In this document: one piece after another, positions 53,534 through 64,000 of the stretch | How positions within the stretch are numbered: position 1 is the stretch's first letter | Layout of the letters: every line of letters starts with the position of its first letter | Source: Vitis vinifera | Taxonomy: Eukaryota; Streptophyta; Magnoliopsida; Vitales; Vitaceae | Direction of reading: 5' to 3' | NCBI RefSeq assembly: GCF_030704535.1 | Contig: NC_081822.1 | Location: forward strand, 9,355,001-9,419,000 | DNA length: 64,000 nucleotides | The notes under the pieces: generated by a model | Database searches by the model: none | What the model saw: the letters and a program-made list of their open reading frames with translations, nothing else | Told to the model about the DNA's origin: nothing | Made by a program: the position numbers and the translations under genes

Positions 53534-56500
53534 ATGAACACCAGGGTCCGGACAAAGCTACAGAACATGAAAGCTCCTATGAAGCATGATAAGGTCATCA
53601 CAGTTATCAACTTTAATCAATGCCCAAGTTTCTATTTGTTTTTTTGAAAAACGGTTTGCTTTCTCTCTCTCTCTCTCTCTGTTGTTTTATTTTTTCACTG
53701 TAGAGGGAGTTGGCTGTGAAAGCTGTTATAGGACTATTCTTCCATCTGGGTTTCACCAGAGGTTGGGTGGGGTTGGGGAGCTTCAGAAGCTGAAAGCTCC
53801 CCATAAGAGAAGATAAATTTAAAAATGAGGATACTTTGAAGAGAGTTCCAGATGAGCTTTCAAATTTGATAAAAAATAAAAATAGATCTCTTGCTGCCCA
53901 TGTGAATTCCCTTACCTTCTCCATACAACTTTCTCAGGAAAATTTGGATTTTCCTTTTCTTTTTCCATGTTCCTATAGTGATCTCTCCCTCGCAAAACTT
54001 TAAAAAGAAAAAAATAAATAAATAAAGTAGGCTTCTTTGATCAGTATCCAGATTGGGTTTTAGATTTTTTTTTATTTCCGTATATGCTCCCACTTTCTTT
54101 TCTCTGCTTTTTCCTCTTTTATCTCTCTTGCCCTGTTATATTCCTTTTTCTTTTCTCTTTGGAAGCTGATGGTCAATTCTCAATTCCGCTCCCTTGAAGG
54201 ATAAGGTGGAAATGCAGGGCACCAGAGGAATGGATGCCAAGAGAGCAACCGCAAATAGACGAGGACCGAGCAGAGATAGAAAAATGGCCCTACAACAAGA
54301 TGTATGGATTTTATTCTTCTTCTTTTTTTTCCTTTTGGAAATGCTGGAATCATATTTTTGGGTTCCATTTGTTTGATCTCTTTCAGTTGACTGTGTTCTA
54401 ATTCAAATTTTTTAGGTTGATAAGCTAAAGAAGAAGCTTAGACACGAAGAGAATGTCCACAGAGCTTTAGAGAGGGCCTTCAATAGACCTTTGGGAGCTC
54501 TACCTCGCCTTCCTCCTTATCTCCCTCCTTGTGTTAGTACTTGATCTTCACTTTAGATTCCCACTTCCATTGTCTGCTGTTCTCTTCCATCATCTCTTTC
54601 ATCACATTGGAAAATACCTGCAAAAAGTTTACTAATTATATGAATGTGAACAAATAGTCACAATGACCGTTGTTGAAAAATTAATTGGAGATTGAATGGC
54701 CTAAATTTGAGTGGAGAACATTGGTGAGATGAACCCAATTTCTCATATTACATCATTGGTATACTGATCATTGGGCAAAAATTTTGTATCGTTTCAAATA
54801 GAAACCTGAGTGCTGAATTTTGGTTTTTGTAGACATTGGAGCTTCTTGCTGAAGTAGCTATTCTGGAAGAGGAGGTTGTTCGCCTTGAGGAACAAGTTGT
54901 GCACTTTAGACAAGGTTTGTATCAGGAAGCTGTTTACATTTCATCTTCCAAGAAGAACATGGAGAGTTTGGCAGATTTATATAATCCTTATCTGATGAGA
55001 AACTCCAAAAAGGATCAAACAAAGTTTTTAGTTCAAACTGTGGACAATTCAGCCACATCTGCAACCAGGGATGCGCCTTCTCCACCTGGTAATCCTCTAG
55101 GTTTGATTGGCATCTGATGCCGTCTAAAATTGAAACAAACAGCTTTCTCCCCTCACCCTCCCCTACCCACCCCCACCCCCCCTCCTTTGACATAGAAGTG
55201 GGTAAAACAAGATTTAGGGAAGTCTTAATCCTTATTATTTTACTTGTTTCAGCTGACAGGCGGGGAAAAGAGAATCAATCATATGCTAATTCTACAAAGA
55301 ACAACAAGCGAGACCCAAATAATAAAGCCCAAAAAATATCAACTCCAGTGAAAAGACCTCCAATAGAGCATGGATCAGCGGAGAAGCATCTAGACTCTCA
55401 GAAATTACAGGTACATACTAAGAATGCTAATTTTTCATAAGGGGTGTTCTTGTATCTATTTCCATTGAGATGAATAATTCTCTCTTCTTGTCCAGCTAGA
55501 AAACAGAGTAGTAGACCAAGAAAATGCAGAAACAAGAACTTCTCTCACTCCAGATGAAAGACTATCTGCAGATGATAAGCCAAATAAAATTTCTGAGGAT
55601 ATTTTGAGGTGCCTATTTAGCATTTTCTTAAGAATGAGCACATTGAAGAGCAGGGGCACATCAGAAAATTTACCTTCCCTCCCATCATTAGCTTCTCATG
55701 GAAGTGGTGAAGAGACAGAGCTACAGGATCCTTATGGCATTTGTTCAGAATTTGGAAAGAGAGATATTGGTCCATATAAGCATTTGTTTTCGATTCAAGC
55801 TAGCTCAATCAATCTAAACCGGACGGCAAATTCTTTGTTTCTTGTTCATAGACTGAAGTAGGTTTCTTATTTTTGGTTGGTTTCTTATTTACTTTTAATG
55901 CATTCTATAAATCATCTAACAGTTATATTCACCTTATCTTCTATTCTCAGGCGCCTCCTCGGGAAACTTGCCTCTGTTAACTTACAGGGCCTAACCCATC
56001 AGGAGAAGCTTGCTTTCTGGATCAACACCTATAATTCCTGCATGATGAATGTAAGCAAGGCCTTTTTGTAAACGTAAATTTAAACTCTATGTTTATTCTT
56101 TTGCTTATCTGTTTACTGTACTGCATTGCTTGCTTTAGGCATTCCTGGAACATGGAATACCAGGGAATCCAGAGATGGTTGTTGAATTGATGAGGAAGGT
56201 ATGGACTATCAAGGCAATCTTTCTGTTCTTGTTGGAGTAGTGATATATTCATATTCTATGACTTGGACCTAACATTACTTTTAGCATGTACTCAAATGAT
56301 TTCTTACATAATTAATTTGCTTGTAAACCAAATCATAGCTTATAATTTGTGCTTGGCAACTTACACACTCAACAATTAATAAAGTTCCAACTCTTTTTCC
56401 TCAGGCAACAATAAATGTGGGGGGACACTTGCTAAACGCAATAACTATTGAACATTTCATCCTGAGGCTGCCTTATCACATAAAATATGTAAGTGGTGTA

Positions 56501-57330
56501 AATTTCAACTTCCTCACAAGCCTTAATTTAGCTTAGAAATGAATTGCTCTCAGCAAACATATTATGACTGTATTCCTATTAGACCTTTCCGAAGGGTGCG
56601 AAAAACGATGAGATGACAGCAAGAAGCATCTATGGGTTGGAGTTATCTGAACCATTAGTGACATTTGCACTCTCCTGTGGAAGCTGGTCCTCCCCTGCTG
56701 TAAGTACATGAATTAAAAAGGGATGTCTTTAGTATTTACTTTACTCTGTTTTTTCTGTGGTCCCAAACGGATGCAGCTTTATGATTGAACATATATTACC
56801 TGGTTTTATTGCACATAACATATTAGTTCAAGGACTGTATCCAAATACACAATTTTTGCAGATGTTTCCTAAACCAGTTCTCTGGCTCTCCTTCTCCATG
56901 TTTTCCCAATTCTTAGATGAATTTGTCTCAATGTTGAAGTCCTAGAAAATTTTACCAGAGTCTTTGTCAGTTGCAATAAAATGCTTATGCCATGGCTGAT
57001 TCATGAACCTTTTGTGAAATGAAGGTGAGAGTGTATACCGCATCTCAGGTTGAGAATGAACTGGAAGTTGCAAAAAGAGAGTACTTACAGGCTGCTGTGG
57101 GAATCTCAACAACCAAGTTGTTTGCAATCCCAAAGCTGTTGGATTGGTATCTACTTGACTTTGCAAAGGACTTTGAATCATTTCTTGATTGGATTTGCCT
57201 TCAGCTACCAAGTGAACTTGGCAAAGAAGCAATCAAGTGCCTGGAAAGAGGAAACAGCGAGCCTCTTTCACAATTTGTCCAAGTTATCCCATATGAGTTC
57301 AGTTTCAGGTATCTGCTGCACATAAAATAA
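53534..57330 (+). CDS. MIP1 leucine-zipper and DUF547 domain protein
   Basis: Eleven exons (53534-53593, 54200-54301, 54416-54532, 54833-55088, 55253-55410, 55496-55857, 55951-56050, 56139-56198, 56405-56488, 56583-56699, 57025-57330) join in frame to 573 residues. The N-terminal half holds the ternary complex factor MIP1 leucine zipper ([51 protein letters not shown], about residues 55-125). The C-terminal half is DUF547 (about 335-475: [60 protein letters not shown]) and the protein ends in the family's [10 protein letters not shown]. Plant members are poorly characterised; MIP1 was named as a partner of MADS-domain proteins. The first small exon is supported by family resemblance of [15 protein letters not shown]. 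If it is skipped, translation could start at 54212. Confidence 0.92.
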
Positions 57331-57339
57331 ATTTTGCTT

Positions 57340-58503
57340 CATTTATCTTTGTCCATTTCTAGGGCTATGCGCTTAATGGGATTTGTACACACCTATAGAA
57401 TACAGAGTAGAAGTGAAAGTATAGTCTGTTCTCCATTGTAAGTAGTTATGTGAGAGGAGATTTTTCTTCCACAAGGGGCTTCTGGTGTCACTGTCTAGGA
57501 GTTTTACATGAAAGAGGCGATTTCTCAAGCATAATTTCTCATTATTTTCCATTCTTTGTAAAGCTCAATACAAGTGGTCCTAAATTCTTATATGAAATTT
57601 GCTGACTAACAGAAGCAAAGTTGGATTAGCTTTGAGTTTTAAGTTAACGGACAAGTTGAGCTGTGCTATTCTGGACTCACTAAAACGGTATGGATTTAGA
57701 TTTACCTTTTTCCCCAATGAAAACATAACCGAAAACTTCATTTTTCACATCAAAATAGAGGAATTGATGGAAGTTTCATTAAAGATTTTAGGTGTGAACA
57801 GTGACCACCCATCACTCTATGGCATATTCATGGACAACTGCTCATTGATTAGAAGAGGAATAGGGTTGGACTTTCCTACCTGATATTAGAGGACAGTTGC
57901 AACAACAAAATTCCCCACTACTAGAAGCATTGTGGCCTGTGTCCAAAAGATACCAAGCTGTCTTCCTCTTTCAGAATAATATTCAAACCAATTCTCAGCA
58001 CCCCTTCATGCCATATTTTGGGCCTTTTAATGGCAGGTTGCAAGATTTCTTCACTGACCCGCCGTTGAGCCATTCTTTTCAAAGTTTTGTCGCATTAGGG
58101 TGATAAGCAATAACTAGGTCAGGTCCTGAGGTCCACAGGGCTTCCAGGAACTGCAAGGAGGATTTTTGATGAAGGTCTTAGCCAACCTTTACTTGTTTCA
58201 CAATTCCCATGTCCTAAGATACTACTGCTCAAGATGCACCTGCATTTTAAGAATGTTACATCCATCCTTTCAGACATGGCCATATCTCGAGTTTGGTTTT
58301 TATTTTTCCCATTTGGTCTGGTTTTCCAAACCATGCTCGAGAAAATTTATTGATGCAAGGGGTGGTCCTGACTCTTTAAGCTCGCCCTGAGCTATGACTA
58401 ATCATCTAATATTGAAGCAAAGAACAAAGTGCTTTTAAAAAGTTGTGGGTCATAAAAGCTAAGCCCTGAAGCTGTTGATGTACTTGCTACTGTATCATTT
58501 ACC
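57340..58503. other. Downstream region of the DUF547 gene, no gene recognised
   Basis: Frames at 57599-57883 and 57897-58103 have no recognisable domain. I take this as 3' UTR followed by intergenic sequence. Confidence 0.5.
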
Positions 58504-58512
58504 CATTTATCA

Positions 58513-60364
58513 TGGATTTTTTTACGAGACTACGGTGGTTTTAAAAAATAATTCCTCAACTACAAAAAAAAATAATTTCAAGTTTATCATAATTTTTACC
58601 AAAAAAGGAAAAGAAAAATAAAAATTATTGTTTTCTTTTAAAATTGCCTCTTTAAAAGATTATTTATTTAAAAAAAAGGTTTATAGGCTAAGATAGTCTA
58701 TTTGAAAGACAATTTTTGGGAGAAAAAAAAATTGTTTCTTAAAAGAATAAAAAAATAAAAAATTAGGGGAGAAATCATCTCTTTGGAGTTTTCTCCATAT
58801 AAAAAAAATTACAATTGGGAGTAAAAAAAAAAAATTATTAGGGGAGACCATTAAAAAAAAAATTATTTCTTTAAAAGAAGATTTTCAAAACTCCATTTTT
58901 CCATTTCCTAAAAATATTTTAACTAATAATATATTTATACAATAATATAATTATTATAAATATATGTATTATAAAATTGATTAATTTTATTTACTAAATT
59001 TAATATATAAAAATAATTATAATTATTGAAATATTTATCAATAATAATATTTATAAAAATATAAATTATGTTAAACATTCAATATTTAAAAATCTTATAT
59101 TAAATTAGATATTGATTTAAAAAATATTTTGTTCTTCATCTTCAATTTTTTCTTTAAATTAATTCAATGAATTATAACTAATAAAATTAATTTAGTTTTT
59201 CTTTTTGTTTATAAGATAAATAACATTTATCTATTATTTTTTTCCTTCATTTTGGAATTTAAAAAAAATATTATCAATTTTATGTGAAAAATGAGTTTAT
59301 AAAAAAATATTATTAATTTACTAAATAATCATTTAAAAAATAAATAATTTTGTAAAAGGAATAAAATATAGAAAAATAAATTAATTTATTATTCAATAAA
59401 AAATTCAGTATTAAGAGATATAATTTTTTTAAGTATTAATCAATTTAAAAATAAATAGTAATCATTCGTATGTTAAAATATTTTATTTAGTAATTATAAA
59501 TGATAAACAACTAAAATAATTTGAAAAAATAATAAAATATTTTTTTTAAAATAATTTAATTCACTTAAAATTAGAAATGATTACCTATTTTTTATTTAAA
59601 AATAAATAATTTTTTTTTTGTTACATCAAAATTTTTATTTATTTCAAATTTTAAAATCATAAGCTTCAAGAAAATTGATCAAAAAAAAAAAAAATTAAGA
59701 AATCATTTTTTCAAAAACTATATATCCAACTTATAAAAGCCTTCAAATTCAAATAACTATATCTTAAATATAAACACCAAGTCGATCCTTAATTATCAAA
59801 TACTTTTAATATTAAATAATCAAAGTCACTTACTATTATGATTATAAAAAACCAATAACATTATTCATGTAAATGTTAAAAAACCAACAAACATCCCAAC
59901 AATTAATAAAGTATCAATTATGATCAAAGATCAATTATTATCATAAATGCAAAAAATCAATAACTTTATTCATATAAACCGTCAAGCATCCTAACAAATA
60001 TATTATTAGTTAAAATATTTTTAGCAAATGAAAAAAATAGAGTTTTGAAAATAGTCTCCTAAAGAGATGATTTTTTTTATTTTTTTTTATGGAGAAATTC
60101 GTCTTGAAGAGAAGACTTCTCCCCTTATTTTATTTTTCCTCTAAAAAAAATAGCCTCTTTTAGAAATCATATCTTGAAAAGAATATAGTTTTTATATAAT
60201 TTTTTTAAAAAGAAATAAATTGTCTTTTCAAGATATGATTTTAAAATAAAATAATTTTTTTTATTTTTCTCTTTCCTACTTGACAAAAATTAGGATATAT
60301 TTGAAATTATTTTTTGTAGTTTAAGAATTATTTTTTTAAACTACCATAATCTTGTCAAAAATCT
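58513..60364. mobile_element. Non-autonomous MULE-like foldback element
   Basis: The 1852 bp AT-rich element is flanked by the 9 bp direct repeat CATTTATCA (58504-58512 and 60365-60373), the target-duplication length typical of Mutator-like elements. The ends pair as inverted repeats: GACTACGGTGGTTTTAAAAA at the left against GATTATGGTAGTTTAAAAAA read from the right. Pairing continues loosely for roughly 320-380 bp (to about 58893 and from about 60041), where ATTTTCAAAACTC matches on both sides. There is no transposase frame, so movement would need an autonomous relative. Confidence 0.75.
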
Positions 60365-60373
60365 CATTTATCA

Positions 60374-61830
60374 AGTGATAAAGACATGATAGTTCCAAGT
60401 CATGGTTAGTGAGTGCCCAAAAAATAATAATGAGAGGGCACTTGTCATGTCTACAATCTCCAGAAATTAGACTGGAAGTGCATGTATTGGATTCTATTTG
60501 AATTGGATGGTGAGGATCATCAGATCATGTTGAATTGAGAGAGGAAGCTGTGGCCTAGGCTTCTTAAAGAGGATGCCATTACTCCGGTGTGTAAGCCCAT
60601 TTATGTGGTCCATGAAAATCAGGGCCCCTGGTCGATCCTTGGGTACCACTGTGGTTATGCCCATCCACCACTGTTGTGTGGGCCGGGGTCAGTATTGGAC
60701 AATCGAACATGAGGCTGTGAGCCCTATATATCCGGTGTAAACTTGACTACATATGTTGTATTGTCGTCCCCCAAAGCCAATCACACAAACGGTATTTGGA
60801 CCATTTCAATTGCTTCTAGATGGCCGTCGCACAAACGCAACCAAAAAGATAACAACAGGGTGTAGAGTCTCCGGTGTCGAAACCGTTGGGAACCCTGCCA
60901 AGTTGAAGATCGACCAAGTAAACCAGAAGACGACAGTAGCAAGTTGATACATGGAATACATACAAAAGCCCATATGTAGAATCATTAGTTTTTGACAAAA
61001 GAAGGTACAGTTTTACATATTTATCGTAGCCTAAATCTTGGGTCATGGTTGGATAATTTCACGCTTGACTCAAGTAAGAAAAAACTGCCTCAAACGGAGA
61101 AGCCCTAGAGTCCCTGGGACCCCTCAAAGCTCCGATCACATACAATGAATGACAAAAAAAATCCCGGAGGCTTTCACCTAATTATCAACATTCCCTTTAT
61201 GTACCGTGTCATGCAATGCTTCCTACTAGCAAACAAAAATGACATTACCTAACTTTATATACCTAAATTGAAGCAAAATATATTTCTTTGCATAAATCAA
61301 TGACAGCAACGTATCCAGGATACATCCAGATCAACTTGGGAGAATTAAAGAGCTAAGCAGGCAGGCCAAACGCACAAGGGCGGCTCCATTCCGCCATTCA
61401 TCATTTCTTCCCCTATCCATGTCTCTCATGTTTTTTGTCACTTTCTGGATGAGCTTCATTTCAATATATGACCTAAGGGTTGCTTGGGCAATTACGATGC
61501 TGATTTTTGACTAGTCTAAAATCAAAGAAAGAGGACCAACTTGGGGTTGGTTGTGTCGGTATCATGACTCCAAAGTAAAAATACAAAAATGACTTGGTGG
61601 TAGGTGTCGCCCCCAAAACCCCTCAAAAAGCTGCGTTAAAAACACAATCCTAATTCTCTAATTAAATTCACCATCTGGAAGCCATCAATACATTTAAGCA
61701 CATGCTGCGACTACCGTTCACGTACTTCTATTTTATATTTTTGTCCCTTCTTCCTTAGAAATTCATGGGATAAATTTTATTTTATTTTATTTTTTGTGAC
61801 AAAGCGTTCAACATTTTACAGCTATTTTAG

Positions 61831-61865
<35 letters not shown>

Positions 61866-62670
61866 CGTGGAGCAAGCACCCAGCTGACATATGTTTTGCC
61901 ACTTGTGACTTGCGTATATGCCTATGCCTCTTACTCTTACTGTCTTACATTGATATTATTATGCAGCATTGTGAAGCACCATGAAGTGAAGGCAAAGTTT
62001 TCAAGGTAAATACTTTAATCCAACCGTCATCATCCTCAAATTTTATTTTCCTAGAAAATTAAGTTTTTTTTTTTTTATAAAAAAGGGGGTTTTAATTTCA
62101 TGATATCATTCAGTCAAAAGAATTATAATATGATTGATTTTAATAATTATAAATGATGAATGAAAAGAAAAAAAGAAAAAAAAATGATGATCTTTTCCAA
62201 GGAAACAGGATAAGAACAAAGTAAAAATCTATAAATTTTTAATTAATTTTAATTATATTTATAAAAAAAATATTAAATTTTGAAGTGGAGTTGAGAGCAT
62301 TGTTGTGATTGGAAACAGTAATTCAAAATTGTAAAAGAAATCATGCATTTCGCTCTCATCAATTCTAGGTGTGAAGACGGGAGATGATGAGTCTCCAACA
62401 GTGAGTGGCGTGGTGGTAAAGCAGTGTCTGGTTTGGATTATAATGTGAAATCTTGGGCGTCAAGGGAAACCACCTTTGGGATGACAACATTGATTACGCT
62501 TGTCTTTGAGTAGGATTGTATGTTTCGTCCAAACAGTCCACATCTACCTATTCTAAAAGAAATGTGCTTTTACATTGATACCATTGGCTTGGGGGATAAC
62601 TTATATGATTTACTAAATAAAATCTTATATTATTCCGTGATTGAAGACAGAAGGTGACGCAAAAAATTAA
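60374..62670. other. Intergenic region, no gene recognised
   Basis: There is an (AAT)n microsatellite at about 61832-61863 and several A/T runs. Frames at 60753-60947 and 61796-61984 have no support. Confidence 0.55.
61832..61863. repeat. (AAT)n microsatellite
   Basis: About ten AAT/ATA trinucleotide repeats in a row. Confidence 0.9.
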
Positions 62671-62676
62671 TATATA
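62671..62676 (+). promoter_or_regulatory. TATA box of the DUF1645 gene
   Basis: TATATA places the transcription start near 62700. The first in-frame ATG (62710) would then have almost no leader. This favours the ATG at 62839. Confidence 0.5.
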
Positions 62677-62838
62677 GGAAAGTAGTATAAGGCGGCTCCT
62701 AGAAAGTTAATGGTCAACAATCTCTCTCTACCGCCACCTCTATCTCCTTTCTCTCTCCACTGTCCTTATAATGTAGCTCACCGACTCTCACATAACCATC
62801 TCTGCTGCTCCATTCATCAGACAGGAAGAAGGGAAAAA

Positions 62839-63912
62839 ATGGAGATGGAAGTGATGATACCTGTGGCCTCCATGGATTTTGATTTCACCCATGTTGATTC
62901 TTCCGGCCATTTGAGTTGTCCTTCCACGCCCAAGCGTCTTGGGAGCTACTACTTCAGTGCTCCCACGAGTCCCTCCCGCCTCTCTGAGATTTATCGCGAC
63001 TTTGATCATTTCTCCAGTACCAAATCCAATGGCTCTCCTCCCAGGGTTCCATTTGATTGGGAAGAGAAGCCGGGCACGCCCAAATCATCCTCCAAGGTGG
63101 TGACTGCCAACAAGGACGATGATTTCGCGTTTGATTTCAGTGAGGAGCTGGAGAAAGCTTCTCTCTCAGCTGAAGAACTGTTTGATGGCGGCAAGATCCG
63201 ACCTCTGAAGCCTCCACCTGGGTTACAGCTTGGCGCCGGAGCTGAGGTGCTTTCGACTCGTAAGCCGCCTCTTTCATCATCGAGATCACCCGTACTACGT
63301 GGTAAAAGCATTGTACGAGAAGCTTTTTCTCCCAGAAAGAATAAAAACGTGGATGCAGCTGCAGACTTCCCTAGAAGAACGGAGCAGGAGAGAGGGAGAG
63401 AACGAGGGTTGGATTTACCGACGTCGAGGTCAGGCCGGAGAACAAGGTCACTCTCTCCGTTTAGGGTTTCTGAGTTGGTATGGGAAGAAGAAGAGCAGCA
63501 GATGAACAAACAATCTTCATTGATTTCAAAGCCTACAACAGCTTCTGCAATAACACCATCGTCATCATCTAAAGGTTCCAAAAAATGGAGATTGAAGGAT
63601 TTTCTACTGTTCCGAAGCGCATCGGAAGGACGAGCAACGGATAGAGATCCATTCAGAAAGTACGCGGGGCTGTTCAGGAAACAAGATATCAAGAACGACA
63701 GTTTCCGGTCTATAGATAGCTCCGGTTCGATGTCCAAGAGACGTGGACCAGTGTCGGCTCACGAGTTGCATTACACGGTGAACCGGGCTGCTTCAGAGGA
63801 TCTCAAGAAGAAAACCTTCTTGCCATACAAGCAGGGCATTTTAGGGAGGCTGGCATTCAATCCTGCCCTCCACGCACTCACCAACGGCTTCGGCACCCTT
63901 GGGCGTGGTTGA
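62839..63912 (+). CDS. DUF1645 family protein
   Basis: The single-exon frame gives 357 residues from MEMEVMIPVASMDF. Motifs in order are YYFSAPTSPSRLSEIYRDF, VPFDWEEKPGTPK, a Ser/Pro-rich basic middle with RTRSLSPFRVSE, KKWRLKDFLLFRSASEG, and the end FLPYKQGILGRLAFNP. These are the conserved blocks of the plant DUF1645 family. Its role is unknown, though some members are listed as calmodulin-binding, and most of the chain looks disordered. The frame opens further upstream at 62710, but those 43 residues look like translated leader and the TATA position argues against them. The stop is at 63910-63912. Confidence 0.88.
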   Translation: MEMEVMIPVASMDFDFTHVDSSGHLSCPSTPKRLGSYYFSAPTSPSRLSEIYRDFDHFSSTKSNGSPPRVPFDWEEKPGTPKSSSKVVTANKDDDFAFDFSEELEKASLSAEELFDGGKIRPLKPPPGLQLGAGAEVLSTRKPPLSSSRSPVLRGKSIVREAFSPRKNKNVDAAADFPRRTEQERGRERGLDLPTSRSGRRTRSLSPFRVSELVWEEEEQQMNKQSSLISKPTTASAITPSSSSKGSKKWRLKDFLLFRSASEGRATDRDPFRKYAGLFRKQDIKNDSFRSIDSSGSMSKRRGPVSAHELHYTVNRAASEDLKKKTFLPYKQGILGRLAFNPALHALTNGFGTLGRG

Positions 63913-64000
63913 ATGACATCAATCTTTTCACTCTTTTTTTTTTTTCAACTACGAAACTACCTTTTTTTTATTTATTTAATTTAATTATACAGCAACTGTA
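63913..64000 (+). other. 3' flank of the DUF1645 gene
   Basis: AT-rich sequence up to the window end, with no further feature. Confidence 0.5.

Noticed and set aside
57599..58390. Several 70-95 codon frames after the DUF547 gene
   Set aside because: No domain, differing frames, and placed in likely 3' flanking sequence.
62710..62838. Upstream ATG giving a 400-residue DUF1645 protein
   Set aside because: It is about 35 bases from the TATA box, leaving almost no leader, and the extra residues do not resemble the family.
63006..63737. 243-codon minus-strand frame inside the DUF1645 gene
   Set aside because: It is the antisense of a well-supported coding exon and has no recognisable domain.

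Overview
This is a 64 kb piece of a plant nuclear genome, most likely a woody eudicot. Grapevine (Vitis) is my best guess from the style of the retroelement and the gene sequences, but nothing in the window proves the species. Genes have several exons with short coding blocks and AT-rich introns. Intergenic space is AT-rich and full of transposon debris. There are no operons, CRISPR arrays, rRNA genes or convincing tRNA genes.

Region 1 (1-9235) is most of a Ty3/gypsy LTR retrotransposon of the Tat type, on the minus strand. It has a 5' LTR (9235-8399), a primer binding site, a gag-protease frame and a pol frame. Gag and pol are in the same frame, separated by one UAG in a tobamovirus-type readthrough context. 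Beyond pol lies a spliced antisense gene (aORF, 180-2657, plus strand) with its own poly(A) signal. The 3' LTR lies left of the window. The element abuts a cluster of three tRNA-derived SINE-like units (9236-9655), two of which form a nearly perfect 255 bp palindrome.

Region 2 (9.7-18.7 kb) is gene-poor. It holds a decayed hAT transposase in two opposite-facing pieces, a degenerate AT-rich tandem array and a 79 bp tandem duplication.

Region 3 (18.7-39 kb, plus strand) has a small secreted CEP-like peptide precursor, an RBP47-type RNA-binding protein gene with three RRMs, and a nine-exon chloroplast uroporphyrinogen-III synthase gene (tetrapyrrole pathway).

Region 4 (40-47.5 kb, minus strand) is a tandem pair of serine carboxypeptidase-like genes with the same exon plan. 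One has a complete Ser-Asp-His triad. Its neighbour is intact over 485 codons, but Gly replaces the catalytic Ser and two of its splice donors are GC.

Region 5 (52.4-64 kb, plus strand) has a MIP1 leucine-zipper/DUF547 gene with ACGT elements upstream, a 1.85 kb foldback MULE-like element with a 9 bp target duplication, and an intronless DUF1645 gene.

The genes look like ordinary housekeeping and plant-specific loci that are not functionally linked. The most unusual items are the readthrough stop, the antisense gene, the SINE palindrome, the Ser-to-Gly carboxypeptidase paralogue and the CEP-like peptide. Exon coordinates were placed by eye from splice sites and reading frame.
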